DNA of 64,000 nt from Actimicrobium sp. CCC2.4 (lineage in GTDB: Bacteria > Pseudomonadota > Gammaproteobacteria > Burkholderiales > Burkholderiaceae_D), in the NCBI RefSeq assembly GCF_034347385.1, contig NZ_CP133777.1, forward strand, positions 868,001 to 932,000, given 5' to 3'. The translations under genes and the position numbers were made by a program. Within the stretch, counting starts at the first letter, position 1. Every line of letters starts with the position of its first letter. Under the pieces are notes generated by a model, which worked only from the letters and a program-made list of their open reading frames with translations, did no database searches and was not told where the DNA came from. Positions 1 to 8,363 of this stretch are shown here, piece by piece.

Positions 1-1
1 A

Positions 2-769
2 CCGAGCTCGCGCGAGGTGCTGTGGTTCGGCGCAGCGTGGATCACGATGATGCTCGGCTCGATCCCGCAACAGGACGTGTTCCAGCGCGTCGGCGCGTCG
101 AAGAATGAAAAGATCGCCGGCCGTGCTTCTATCCTCGGCGGCGTCATGTACTTCTGCTTCGCCTTCATCCCGATGTTCCTGGCGTATTCGGCGACGCTGA
201 TCGACCCGCAGATGGTGGCCGGCCTCATCGACACTGATCCGCAACTGATCCTGCCGACGCTGATCATGACCAAGGTGCCGCTGATTGCGCAGGTGATGTT
301 TTTCGGCGCGCTGCTCTCCGCCATCAAGAGCTGCGCCAGCGCGACTCTGCTGGCACCCTCGATCACCTTCACCGAAAACATCCTGAAGGGCTTGCTGCCG
401 GTGCAGACCGACCGGCAATTTTTGCTCGGCATGCGCTGCGTGCTGGTGGTCTTCACGGTGATCGTCACGGCCTTTGCGTTGCACAGCCAGTCAAGTATCT
501 ACAAGATGGTCGAGAACGCCTACAAGATCACGCTGGTGGCCGCCTTCGTGCCGCTGGCGCTGGGTTTGTACTGGAAGCGCGCCACGCGGCAGGGCGCGCT
601 GGCGTCCATCATCCTCGGCTTGTCGTCGTGGATTCTGTTCGAACTGTTCGCACCGGAAGGCTACTGGCCACCGCAGCTGGTCGGCATCGTGCTGAGCCTG
701 GCCGGAATGCTGCTGGGGTCGCTGGTACCGCAGGTGGTGCGCGGGCATGTGGCGATTCAACGGGGTTGA
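2..769 (+). CDS. Sodium:solute symporter family protein, C-terminal part (cut by window edge)
   Basis: The frame is open to the left edge, so this is the C-terminal ~255 residues of a longer protein. It is strongly hydrophobic, with about six or more membrane-spanning stretches. The IPQQDVFQR segment and the later KMVENAYKITL and LGLYWKRATRQGA segments are typical of the SSS (Na+/substrate symporter, PutP/PanF-like) family. It would be an inner-membrane secondary transporter that takes up a small organic solute with sodium. The substrate cannot be read from the sequence. It ends in a positively charged tail, and about 100 bp separate it from the zinc ribbon gene that follows. Confidence 0.85.
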   Translation, partial: PSSREVLWFGAAWITMMLGSIPQQDVFQRVGASKNEKIAGRASILGGVMYFCFAFIPMFLAYSATLIDPQMVAGLIDTDPQLILPTLIMTKVPLIAQVMFFGALLSAIKSCASATLLAPSITFTENILKGLLPVQTDRQFLLGMRCVLVVFTVIVTAFALHSQSSIYKMVENAYKITLVAAFVPLALGLYWKRATRQGALASIILGLSSWILFELFAPEGYWPPQLVGIVLSLAGMLLGSLVPQVVRGHVAIQRG

Positions 770-865
770 TGCTGGAATGCCCTGTGCTGGCCGCAATCCC
801 CTCCGGTTCCCCCCCGAAACCCTCTATAATCCCAGCCTTTGATCGCCTTGTGCGGGGACTTTTTC

Positions 866-1213
866 ATGCCGATTTACGCGTACCGCTGCGAAGCGTGTGG
901 TTTTGCCAAGGATGTACTGCAAAAGATGTCCGATCCCAAGTTGACCGATTGTCCGGAATGCGGCAAGGATACGTTCAGGAAGCAGTTGACGGCAGCCGGG
1001 TTCCAGCTCAAGGGAACAGGCTGGTATGCCACCGATTTCCGTGGCGGGGCCGGCACCACCGCAGCACCGGTCAGTCAGGCCGAGCCGGCCAAGAGCAGCG
1101 AGCCGGGGATGTCAACGTCAACGTCAACATCAACGCCGGCACCGGCAGCACCGGCTGCTGCTGCGGCACCGGCCAAATCCGATACAGGCGGTAGTACGCC
1201 GTCATCAACCTGA
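866..1213 (+). CDS. FmdB-family zinc ribbon protein
   Basis: The protein has 115 residues. It starts MPIYAYRC, as FmdB-family proteins do, so the ATG at 866 was chosen over a start nine codons upstream. Two CxxC pairs (C8/C11 and C29/C32) form the zinc ribbon in the first ~45 residues. The rest is low complexity, rich in Ser, Thr, Ala and Pro, and probably disordered. FmdB-type proteins are proposed regulators, but their biochemical role is not settled. The gene lies just upstream of the DUF502 gene and aspS on the same strand, a neighbourhood common in Burkholderiales. Confidence 0.85.
   Translation: MPIYAYRCEACGFAKDVLQKMSDPKLTDCPECGKDTFRKQLTAAGFQLKGTGWYATDFRGGAGTTAAPVSQAEPAKSSEPGMSTSTSTSTPAPAAPAAAAAPAKSDTGGSTPSST
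1112..1135 (+). repeat. Hexanucleotide tandem repeat inside the FmdB gene
   Basis: Four copies of the 6-bp unit TCAACG (the third is TCAACA) encode an alternating Ser-Thr stretch in the low-complexity tail. Copy-number change would keep the reading frame. Confidence 0.8.
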
Positions 1214-1255
1214 TTGTTTGCTTCGCCACCGACGTGGCAACAAGGGCTGCTCATC

Positions 1256-1891
1256 ATGCTTCGTAAATATTTTGTCACCGGATTACTGATACTGGTCCCG
1301 CTGGCGATCACGTTATGGGTCGTCAATCTGATCATCGGCACGATGGACCAGTCGCTGTTGCTACTGCCGGCGCGCTGGCGTCCGGAAGTGCTGTTCGGTT
1401 TTGCGATTCCGGGCCTGGGCACCATCCTGACCTTGCTGATCATTTTTGTCACGGGTCTGGCCACGCGCAACTTCGTTGGCAACCACGTCGTGATCTGGTG
1501 GGAACGCCTGCTGACCCGCATCCCGGTGGTCAACTCGATCTACTCCAGCGTCAAGCAGGTGTCGGATACCTTGCTGTCGTCGTCGGGCAATGCCTTTCGC
1601 AAAGCCGTGCTGGTCGAGTACCCGCGCCGCGGCAGCTGGACCATCGCTTTCCTTACCGGCGTGCCGGGCGGCGATGTGCGCAATCATCTGGTGGGCGACT
1701 TCATCAGCATTTACGTGCCAACGACGCCGAATCCGACCTCGGGATTTTTCCTGATGGTGCCACGTGACGAGACCATCGAACTCGACATGACGGTCGACGC
1801 AGCACTCAAGTACATTGTCTCGATGGGCGTCGTCGCCCCCGAACATTTCGATAAAAAAATCATCATTGATCCTGCCAAGATCACCAGCTGA
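1256..1891 (+). CDS. DUF502 family membrane protein
   Basis: This is a 211-residue protein. The ATG at 1256 (MLRKYFVTGLLIL) is preferred because the first transmembrane helix begins right there and an AGGG lies upstream; an upstream TTG would add 14 unlikely residues. There are two predicted helices, at about residues 5-27 and 57-80, followed by a soluble domain with the family's conserved segments (RIPVVNSIYSSVKQV, then FLTGVPGG and VPTTPNPTSGFF). DUF502 proteins are widespread and of unknown function. It sits between the FmdB-type gene and aspS, the usual betaproteobacterial order, and may be cotranscribed with either. Confidence 0.88.
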   Translation: MLRKYFVTGLLILVPLAITLWVVNLIIGTMDQSLLLLPARWRPEVLFGFAIPGLGTILTLLIIFVTGLATRNFVGNHVVIWWERLLTRIPVVNSIYSSVKQVSDTLLSSSGNAFRKAVLVEYPRRGSWTIAFLTGVPGGDVRNHLVGDFISIYVPTTPNPTSGFFLMVPRDETIELDMTVDAALKYIVSMGVVAPEHFDKKIIIDPAKITS

Positions 1892-1925
1892 CGCCTGCGG
1901 ACGCCGGCCGGTCACGGCAGCTCAT

Positions 1926-1957
1926 CTGAACCACTGAACCACTGAAACACTGAATAC
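1926..1957 (+). repeat. 8-bp tandem repeat in the aspS leader
   Basis: Four consecutive units: CTGAACCA twice, then CTGAAACA and CTGAATAC, ending 11 bp before the aspS start codon. The repeat therefore lies in the ribosome-loading region of the aspS message. Confidence 0.75.
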
Positions 1958-1968
1958 GGAAACCGAAC

Positions 1969-3774
1969 ATGTCCATGCGAACCCACTACTGCGGCCTCAC
2001 CACTGAGGCGCTCCTCGGCCAAACTGTCAGCCTGTGCGGCTGGGTGCATCGCCGGCGCGACCACGGCGGCGTCATCTTTATCGACCTGCGTGACCGCGAA
2101 GGTCTGGTGCAAGTTGTCTGCAATCCCGAGCAAGCCGAAGTCTTCAGCACCGCCGAAATCGTGCGCAACGAATTCTGCATGCGCGTCACCGGCGTAGTCA
2201 GGCTGCGTCCTGACGGCACCGCCAACAGCAACCTGCCATCGGGCAAGATCGAAGTGCTGTGCGAGCAGCTTGAAGTCCTCAATCCATCGGTGACGCCGCC
2301 GTTCCAGCTCGACGACGACAACCTCTCCGAGACCACCCGCCTGACCCATCGCGTGCTGGATCTGCGTCGTCCGCAGATGCAAAACAACCTGCGCCTGCGC
2401 TACAAGGTGACGATGGAAGTGCGCAAGTTCCTCGACGCGCACGGCTTCATCGACATTGAAACGCCGATGCTGACCAAGTCGACCCCGGAAGGTGCGCGCG
2501 ACTATCTGGTGCCGTCGCGCGTCAATGCCGGCCAGTTCTTTGCGCTGCCGCAGTCGCCGCAACTGTTCAAGCAATTGCTGATGGTGGCCAACTTCGACCG
2601 CTACTACCAGATCGTCAAATGCTTCCGCGATGAAGATTTGCGCGCTGATCGCCAGCCCGAATTTACCCAGATCGATTGCGAAACCTCGTTCATGAACGAG
2701 CAGGAAATCCGCGACCTGTTCGAAGGCATGATCCGCCTGGTGTTTAAAAATGCACTCGACATCGACTTGCCGAACCCGTTCCCTGTGATGCCGTATTCGG
2801 AGTCGATGGGTCTGTACGGATCCGATAAGCCCGACATGCGCGTCAAGCTGGCCTTCACTGACCTCACCGAGGTGATGAAGGATGTCGACTTCAAGGTCTT
2901 CTCGGGCGCAGCCAACATGCTGGGCGGACGCGTGGTTGGCATGCGTGTGCCGGGCGGCAGCGCGATGCCGCGTTCGGAAATTGATGCCTACACCCAGTTC
3001 GTCGGCATTTACGGTGCCAAGGGCCTGGCCTACATCAAGGTCAATGACATCGCCAAGGGCCGCGACGGCTTGCAATCACCCATCGTCAAGAACCTGCACG
3101 ACGCCGCATTGACCCGCATCCTCGAACTGACCGGTGCACAGGACGGCGATCTGATTTTCTTCGGTGCCGATAAGGCCAAGATCGTCAACGATGCCATCGG
3201 CGCATTGCGCGTGAAGGTCGGTCATTCCGACTTCGGCAAAAAGCACGACTTGTTCGACGATGTCTGGAAACCATTGTGGGTGGTCGATTTCCCGATGTTC
3301 GAATACGACGAGGAAGGCGATCGCTGGCATGCCGCGCACCATCCGTTCACAGCGCCAAAAGACGGTCACGAAGACTTCCTCGAGACCGATCCGGGCAAGT
3401 GCATTGCCAAGGCCTACGACATGGTTCTGAACGGCTGGGAGCTCGGTGGCGGGTCGGTCCGTATCCATCGTGCCGAAGTCCAGAGCAAGGTATTTCGCGC
3501 GATGAAAATCGATGATGACGAAGCGCAACTCAAGTTCGGCTTCCTGCTCGACGCCTTGCAATACGGCGCGCCACCGCACGGCGGCCTGGCCTTCGGTCTG
3601 GATCGCATCGTCACGATGATGACCGGTGCCGATTCGATCCGCGACGTGATCGCCTTCCCGAAAACCCAGCGGGCACAATGTTTGCTGACACAGGCGCCAT
3701 CGCCGGTCGATGAAAAGCAATTGCGCGAACTGCACATCCGTTTGCGCGCCGTTGAACCTGTCATCAAGGGGTAA
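1969..3774 (+). CDS. aspS: Aspartate-tRNA ligase
   Basis: A 601-residue class II aminoacyl-tRNA synthetase that charges tRNA-Asp with aspartate in the cytosol. The N-terminal OB-fold anticodon-binding domain (about 1-110, with [11 protein letters not shown] and FIDLRDREG) is followed by the catalytic core. Motif 1 is near residues 155-175 ([16 protein letters not shown]), motif 2 near 218-236 ([18 protein letters not shown]) and motif 3 near 540 ([10 protein letters not shown]). The bacterial GAD insertion lies between about 300 and 410. Length is normal for bacterial AspRS. A strong terminator follows. Whether the enzyme also charges tRNA-Asn cannot be decided here. Confidence 0.98.
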   Translation: MSMRTHYCGLTTEALLGQTVSLCGWVHRRRDHGGVIFIDLRDREGLVQVVCNPEQAEVFSTAEIVRNEFCMRVTGVVRLRPDGTANSNLPSGKIEVLCEQLEVLNPSVTPPFQLDDDNLSETTRLTHRVLDLRRPQMQNNLRLRYKVTMEVRKFLDAHGFIDIETPMLTKSTPEGARDYLVPSRVNAGQFFALPQSPQLFKQLLMVANFDRYYQIVKCFRDEDLRADRQPEFTQIDCETSFMNEQEIRDLFEGMIRLVFKNALDIDLPNPFPVMPYSESMGLYGSDKPDMRVKLAFTDLTEVMKDVDFKVFSGAANMLGGRVVGMRVPGGSAMPRSEIDAYTQFVGIYGAKGLAYIKVNDIAKGRDGLQSPIVKNLHDAALTRILELTGAQDGDLIFFGADKAKIVNDAIGALRVKVGHSDFGKKHDLFDDVWKPLWVVDFPMFEYDEEGDRWHAAHHPFTAPKDGHEDFLETDPGKCIAKAYDMVLNGWELGGGSVRIHRAEVQSKVFRAMKIDDDEAQLKFGFLLDALQYGAPPHGGLAFGLDRIVTMMTGADSIRDVIAFPKTQRAQCLLTQAPSPVDEKQLRELHIRLRAVEPVIKG

Positions 3775-3805
3775 CCAGAGAAAGCGCTGTTTCAGGGCAT
3801 AATCG

Positions 3806-3834
3806 AAAGGCGCGTATTTTCGCGCCTTTTTTTT
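3806..3834 (+). terminator. Rho-independent terminator after aspS
   Basis: A 9-bp stem (AAAGGCGCG / CGCGCCTTT) with a six-base loop runs into an uninterrupted tract of T. It ends only 10 bp before the nudB start codon. Confidence 0.85.
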
Positions 3835-3844
3835 GAGCCTTTCG

Positions 3845-4339
3845 ATGACCACACCCCAATTCAAGATCCCGCAATCCGTCCTTGTCGTGATCCATACCGC
3901 TGCCCTCGAAGTCCTGCTGATCCAGCGCACCGACAAGGCCGGTTTCTGGCAATCCGTGACCGGTTCCAAGGATGCTCCCGACGAAGCGCTGGCCTTCACT
4001 GCCGAGCGCGAAGTGGCCGAGGAAACCGGCATCCTCATCAGCGCAACCGGCGCACCATCGCCGGCCGACCTGCGCGACTGGCAGCTCGAAAACGTCTACG
4101 ACATCTACCCGGTCTGGCGGCACCGCTATGCGCCCGGCATCACGCGCAATACCGAACATGTGTTCAGCCTGCAGGTGCCACGCGATATCGTCGTCACTTT
4201 GTCCGCTCGCGAACATACAAGCTATCAGTGGCTGCCGTATCATCAGGCCGCTGATTTATGCTTCTCACCGTCGAATGCCGAGGCCATCCTGCAATTGCCT
4301 GCACGGCTGCGTTTGCCGGAGTCTCCAGGACCCACATGA
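3845..4339 (+). CDS. nudB: Dihydroneopterin triphosphate diphosphatase (NUDIX)
   Basis: A 164-residue NUDIX hydrolase. NudB removes pyrophosphate from dihydroneopterin triphosphate in folate synthesis. The NUDIX box is present at about residues 43-66, ending REVAEETGI. One extra residue sits between the first Gly and Glu compared with the canonical spacing, as I recall for betaproteobacterial NudB. WQSVTGS before the box is the NudB signature. ATG 3845 (MTTPQFKIPQ) is chosen over a TTG four codons upstream that lies in the terminator T-tract. The stop overlaps the start of the next gene by 4 bp, so the two are translationally coupled. Confidence 0.88.
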   Translation: MTTPQFKIPQSVLVVIHTAALEVLLIQRTDKAGFWQSVTGSKDAPDEALAFTAEREVAEETGILISATGAPSPADLRDWQLENVYDIYPVWRHRYAPGITRNTEHVFSLQVPRDIVVTLSAREHTSYQWLPYHQAADLCFSPSNAEAILQLPARLRLPESPGPT

Positions 4340-5130
4340 AAATCCGTATTGCCACTTACAACATCCACAAGGGTGTGTCGTCGTTTGGCAGCAAGCCGCG
4401 CATCGTCGCACTCAAGCAGGCACTGGCGACGATGCAAGCCAATGTCTATTTTTTGCAGGAAGTACAGGGTCGCCATGATGTGATGGCAGCGCGCCACGCG
4501 TCATCCTGGCCGGGGCAGGCCCAGCATGATTTCCTTGCCGGTGACTCGCATCAGGCGGTCTACGGGATGAACGCCGTCTACGATCATGGCCACCATGGCA
4601 ATGCTCTGCTGAGCAACCTGCCGATCGCGTCATCGCGCAATCAGGATGTCTCGGACCACAAGTACGAATCGCGCGGCATCCTGCATTGCGTGATCCATCT
4701 CGACGACCTGCCGGTACACTGCTACGTGGTCCATCTCGGCCTGTTCGCCGGTGGCCGCCGTCGCCAGGCCGAAGCACTGATCGAAGCGGTACTGGACTCG
4801 GCACCACCTGGGGCACCGGTGATTATTGCCGGTGATTTCAATGACTGGGGTAACCATCTCAGCGAAGCGCTGCGTAGCCGTCTTGGCGTTACCGAGGTAT
4901 TCGACGAGCGCGTGCCCAGCGTCGGTATGGGCAGTTTCCTGCGTCGCCTGCGCGGCCCCGGTGCGAAGATTCAGCATGCCCGGACTTTTCCGGCGATGCT
5001 GCCATTCCTGCAACTGGACCGGATCTACGTGCGCGGTTTTGCGATCGATTCGGCCGAAGTACTGCATGGTGCCTTGTGGGCGCGCTTGTCCGATCACGCG
5101 CCCATCGTCGCGACGTTGCAGCTGAAATGA
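4336..5130 (+). CDS. Endonuclease/exonuclease/phosphatase (EEP) family protein
   Basis: A 264-residue protein of the EEP superfamily (DNase I/AP-endonuclease/phosphatase fold). Visible motifs are the N-terminal TYNIHKG, FLQEVQ with the metal-binding Glu, GDFNDW near residue 165, and the C-terminal SDHAPIVA with the catalytic Asp-His. The true substrate is unknown. It lies between nudB (4-bp overlap) and the cardiolipin synthase gene. This three-gene order is conserved in betaproteobacteria and may point to a role in lipid or nucleotide phosphoester hydrolysis. ATG 4336 was chosen because the conserved strand MKIRIATYNIHKG begins there. Confidence 0.85.
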   Translation: MKIRIATYNIHKGVSSFGSKPRIVALKQALATMQANVYFLQEVQGRHDVMAARHASSWPGQAQHDFLAGDSHQAVYGMNAVYDHGHHGNALLSNLPIASSRNQDVSDHKYESRGILHCVIHLDDLPVHCYVVHLGLFAGGRRRQAEALIEAVLDSAPPGAPVIIAGDFNDWGNHLSEALRSRLGVTEVFDERVPSVGMGSFLRRLRGPGAKIQHARTFPAMLPFLQLDRIYVRGFAIDSAEVLHGALWARLSDHAPIVATLQLK

Positions 5131-5146
5131 TGGCGGCGGACTGCGC

Positions 5147-6310
5147 ATGCGCCCGGTAAATCTGGTGGCTGGTAATGCGCTGCGGCTGCTGGAATGCGGC
5201 GCAGAATTCTTTCCGGCGCTGATTGCCGCCTTCGATAGCGCCACCGTTGAAATCCACCTCGAAACCTACATTTTTGCCGATGACCAAACCGGACTGAAGG
5301 TCAAGGCGGCGCTGATACGCGCTGCGCAGCGCGGTGTCGTGGTCTACGTGATTACCGACTGGATCGGTACGGGCCGGCTGCAGTCGATCCAGCTTGACCG
5401 TGAATTGCAGGCCGGTGGCGTGCACCACCGCAGCTTCAATCCGTGGTTCCGTCGCGGCCTGGCGCGCACGCACCGCAAGTTGTGTGTGGTCGATCGTGAT
5501 CTGGCATTCATCGGTGGTCTCAACATCAACGACGACATGATCTCGGACGACGATGCACACACCGCGCTGCCCGAGCCGCGCTGGGATTTCGCCGTCGAAA
5601 TTCACGGGCCGCTGGTCCGGCTGATTCATCTGGAGGCGGAAGCGCAATGGCTGCGGCTGGGCAGCCTGAAGCTGCGCGCGCGCTGGGAACTGTTCCGCGA
5701 GACCCGCGCCGCGCGGGCTTCGGGCACTGGCAACGGCGCGCTGGCCGGACTGGTGATCCGCGACAATTTGCGCAACCGGCGCACCATCCAGCGTGTCACG
5801 GTGCAGGCGCTACGCAGCGCGCGCCGCAGTGCAATCCTGGCGACACCGTACTTTGCACCCGGTCGCAAATTGCGCGAAGCGCTGGCACAAGCGGCGGCGC
5901 GCGGCATCGACGTGACCTTGCTGATCGGGGTGGGCCAGTTCCGCATGCAGGATGCGGTAGCCCATTCGTTCTATCCGAAGCTCTTGCAATGCGGTGTCAA
6001 GGTGGTGGAGTTCCGGCGCACGCAATTGCATGCCAAGGTGGCGGTCGTCGATGACGACTGGGCTACCGTCGGCTCCAGCAACTATGACGGCTTGAGCCTG
6101 TTCCTGAACCAGGAAGCCAACATCGTGATCCGCGATGTTCCGTTCACGCAGCGCCTGCGCGGCCACATCGAGCATGCGGTCAGCGATGGCACCACCATCG
6201 CCGCGGAGGATTTTGCCCACATCGGCCGGCTCGAACGGGCCTGGTACGGCGCGGCGTATTTCTGCTACCGCGGCCTGCTGCGCATTGCTACGCTCGGGCG
6301 CTATTCCTGA
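5147..6310 (+). CDS. clsB: Cardiolipin synthase B (phospholipase D family)
   Basis: A 387-residue phospholipase-D superfamily protein with two HKD motifs: THRKLCVVDRD near residue 109, with GGLNI after it, and LHAKVAVVDDD near 294, followed by GSSNYD. It is expected to join two phospholipids (or a phospholipid and an alcohol) into cardiolipin at the inner membrane. It lacks the N-terminal transmembrane pair of ClsA, which fits ClsB. It follows the EEP gene after 16 bp in the same operon and converges on the anti-sigma gene. Confidence 0.9.
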   Translation: MRPVNLVAGNALRLLECGAEFFPALIAAFDSATVEIHLETYIFADDQTGLKVKAALIRAAQRGVVVYVITDWIGTGRLQSIQLDRELQAGGVHHRSFNPWFRRGLARTHRKLCVVDRDLAFIGGLNINDDMISDDDAHTALPEPRWDFAVEIHGPLVRLIHLEAEAQWLRLGSLKLRARWELFRETRAARASGTGNGALAGLVIRDNLRNRRTIQRVTVQALRSARRSAILATPYFAPGRKLREALAQAAARGIDVTLLIGVGQFRMQDAVAHSFYPKLLQCGVKVVEFRRTQLHAKVAVVDDDWATVGSSNYDGLSLFLNQEANIVIRDVPFTQRLRGHIEHAVSDGTTIAAEDFAHIGRLERAWYGAAYFCYRGLLRIATLGRYS

Positions 6311-6325
6311 AGCCGATCCTGATCG

Positions 6326-7054
6326 TCAGATCTTTACCCACGCGCCTTTGTAAATGATTGGTCCGGTGGGGCCGTTCGGGTCCGGCGAGCCGCCCTTGGG
6401 TTCCAGCGACACGGCCAGAAGCGGGATAGCCTCCGGTGTCAGGCCGGCAGCCAGTGGCAGCGTGATCGTGCCATCGGCAGCGAGCAGGCCGAGCGAACGC
6501 GGCGCGCCACTTTTCGGTACCGCCCACAACTGCAGGCTCTTGTCGGTCGCTACGTCCTGGCGATTGACCAGCTTGATGGTGACCTGGCGGCGCAGCGGAT
6601 CGCCTGTAGCCAGGGCGACCGGCATGGACTTGTCATCGGTCAACATTGCGACATAGGTAGTGACCGGCGTGGCCTGGTCGAGCTGTTTGGTCAGCAACAT
6701 GCCAACCAGGACCGTCGCCAGCGTGGTCGACACCAAGCCGAGCCCGCGCCAGAACGCCAGATCATTGCGCAGGCCGCGCCAGAAGGCCATCCGGTCGGTG
6801 CTCGCGCTTGCGCTGGTCGCGGCGAGTTTGAGCTCGCCGGCCAATCGGGTCCAGACCTGCGGCGACGGTTGCGCCGCCGGTGCGAGTTCGGCCATCGGAT
6901 GCAGCCGGTCCTGCCATTCGGCGACCGCGCGACGCAGCACCAGGCTATCGGCCAGCAGCGTCTCGAAGCGGCGACGGGCACCACCTTTGAGCGTACCGAG
7001 TACATATTCGGCGCTCAGGCGCTCTATCAGTTTTTCGTTATCAAGAATGTTCAT
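6326..7054 (-). CDS. RskA-type anti-sigma factor
   Basis: A 242-residue protein. The N-terminal ~95 residues are an anti-sigma domain (LIERLSAEYVLGTLKGGARRRFETLL). One transmembrane helix lies near residues 103-122, and a periplasmic RskA domain follows (LQLWAVPKSG, LLAVSLEPKGGSPDPNGPTG). It should hold the partner sigma factor inactive at the membrane. ATG 7054 overlaps the sigma gene stop by 4 bp; a start eight codons upstream has no support. The signal that releases the sigma factor is not visible. The gene converges on clsB. Confidence 0.9.
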   Translation of the reverse strand: MNILDNEKLIERLSAEYVLGTLKGGARRRFETLLADSLVLRRAVAEWQDRLHPMAELAPAAQPSPQVWTRLAGELKLAATSASASTDRMAFWRGLRNDLAFWRGLGLVSTTLATVLVGMLLTKQLDQATPVTTYVAMLTDDKSMPVALATGDPLRRQVTIKLVNRQDVATDKSLQLWAVPKSGAPRSLGLLAADGTITLPLAAGLTPEAIPLLAVSLEPKGGSPDPNGPTGPIIYKGAWVKI

Positions 7055-7716
7055 GCGCCTTCCAGCTTGTTCAGGCAAACGCGCAAGCGTTCCAGGCCGC
7101 GGCGTATCCAGGTCTTGACCGTACCAATCGGTAATTTCATGTGTTCGGCTACTTCGCTATGCGACATGTCGTGATAAAAAGCCATGGCCACGGCTTGCCG
7201 GTGCAGTCCCTCCAGACGTGACAGACAGCTTGCGAGGGCGGTCGATTCCTGCGACAACTGCAATGCTGCCAGCGGTGTCAGGTCACTGCTTTCCATCGCA
7301 TCCATGACGTCCTTGTCAAAGGTATCTGCATCGAGTTCGACCGTGTGGTCGACCCGGCGCAGCATATCGAATGCCTTGTTACGGACGATAGTCGTCATCC
7401 ATGTCATTGGCGCGGCCAGGCTTGCCTGGTAACTCGCGGCATTGTTCCAGACACTGACAAACGCCTCTTGCAGCGCCTCTTCGGCAGCCTCCCGCTTGAT
7501 TAATATACGCAGCGCAAAGCCAAACAGTTTCGAAGAAGTAGCGTCATATAGCGAACGAAAGGCATCCGCGTCCTTGCGCGCCACGGCGGCCAGCCAGATT
7601 TTCAGTTGTTGGGGGTCGGGAGGTGACAATTTGAAGTCCATGTAAAAAGTGGGCGCTTGAATTGGTCGATGCATGTCGGGTGAAGCTGGTAGTGGCACCG
7701 TCATGTTCCCTGCCAT
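7051..7716 (-). CDS. ECF RNA polymerase sigma factor (SigK/RskA-linked type)
   Basis: An ECF sigma factor with region 2 (about residues 45-115: AFRSLYDATSSKLFGFALRIL, then EEALQEAFVSVWNNA and TWMTTIVRNKAFDMLRR) and region 4 (about 165-215: HRQAVAMAFYHDMSHSEVAEHM, then PIGTVKTWIRRGLERLR). It is immediately upstream of, and overlaps, the RskA-type anti-sigma gene, a standard pair. The start is uncertain: ATG codons occur at 7716, 7704, 7674 and 7641, and none has a clear ribosome site. The longest is given, and the first ~25 residues may not be real. The target regulon is unknown. Confidence 0.9.
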   Translation of the reverse strand: MAGNMTVPLPASPDMHRPIQAPTFYMDFKLSPPDPQQLKIWLAAVARKDADAFRSLYDATSSKLFGFALRILIKREAAEEALQEAFVSVWNNAASYQASLAAPMTWMTTIVRNKAFDMLRRVDHTVELDADTFDKDVMDAMESSDLTPLAALQLSQESTALASCLSRLEGLHRQAVAMAFYHDMSHSEVAEHMKLPIGTVKTWIRRGLERLRVCLNKLEGA

Positions 7717-7743
7717 TTTTGCAGTGAGTGTATCCCATCATTT

Positions 7744-7757
7744 GCCGGGCGCCCGGC
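7744..7757. promoter_or_regulatory. 14-bp perfect palindrome between the sigma factor and hslR
   Basis: GCCGGGC followed directly by GCCCGGC, in the 92-bp gap between two divergent genes. It could be an operator or simply GC-rich dyad DNA; there is no further evidence. Confidence 0.35.
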
Positions 7758-7808
7758 TTGTCGGCACTGGCCGTACAATCAGCGTTGTTTCCACCTACCG
7801 TTTAACTC

Positions 7809-8189
7809 ATGCATAGCGCTACCGTCCGCATCGACAAATGGCTCTGGGCTGCCCGATTTTTCAAAACCCGTTCGCTGGCCACCGACGCCGTCGACAACGG
7901 CAAGGTGCGGCTCAATGGCGCGCGCACCAAGCCTGCACACAGCGTCAAACCGGGCGACTTGCTGGTCATCAGCAACGGCGCGGCTGACTGGGAAGTCGGG
8001 GTGCTGGCACTCGCCGACGTACGCGGTTCAGCCGACATGGCGCGCACCCTGTATGCCGAAACCGAAGCCAGCAGCGCACGTCGCGCCAACGATACCGAAC
8101 AGCGCAAGTTGTATCGCGAGCCAGGCACTACCATCAAGGGACGGCCGACCAAGCGTGACCGGCGCGCGCTCGAACGCAGCAGTTCCTAG
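7809..8189 (+). CDS. hslR: Heat shock protein Hsp15 homologue, S4 RNA-binding domain
   Basis: A 126-residue protein with an S4 RNA-binding domain at about residues 7-65 (IRIDKWLW-type start RIDKWLWAARFFKTRSLA, then NGKVRLNG and KPGDLLVI). A basic C-terminal extension is rich in Arg and Lys (KGRPTKRDRRALER), as in Hsp15. In E. coli Hsp15 binds dissociated 50S subunits that still carry peptidyl-tRNA. It is divergent from the ECF sigma gene. A TACAAT at 7774-7779 could be its -10 element, but no convincing -35 is visible. Confidence 0.88.
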   Translation: MHSATVRIDKWLWAARFFKTRSLATDAVDNGKVRLNGARTKPAHSVKPGDLLVISNGAADWEVGVLALADVRGSADMARTLYAETEASSARRANDTEQRKLYREPGTTIKGRPTKRDRRALERSSS

Positions 8190-8273
8190 CAAACCCTGAC
8201 CGGCACCGCGCAGACACTGTCGTTCGTATAGAACAGCAGCTCTAAGTTCTCTCTTTACTTTCATTGCGCCGTG

Positions 8274-8296
8274 CATAATAGTACGAACGTACGATT
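8274..8296 (+). promoter_or_regulatory. Candidate promoter -10 and TetR operator
   Basis: A -10-like CATAAT (8274-8279) overlaps an inverted repeat at 8277-8296. The arms are AATAGTACG and CGTACGATT with an AA centre and match at 8 of 9 positions; the inner GTACG-AA-CGTAC is perfect. The location over the promoter and 68 bp before the TetR start suggests self-repression and control of the whole beta-oxidation operon. The matching -35 is weak. Confidence 0.55.
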
Positions 8297-8363
8297 TTTG
8301 ACGACGGTCGAATTCGCGACATGGCAGCAGCAACTCAGCAGTAACTCAGTGACAGGCATATCC

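Noticed and set aside
1912-3075. A 387-codon minus-strand frame opposite aspS
   Set aside because: Antisense shadow; the plus strand is a complete AspRS with all class II motifs.
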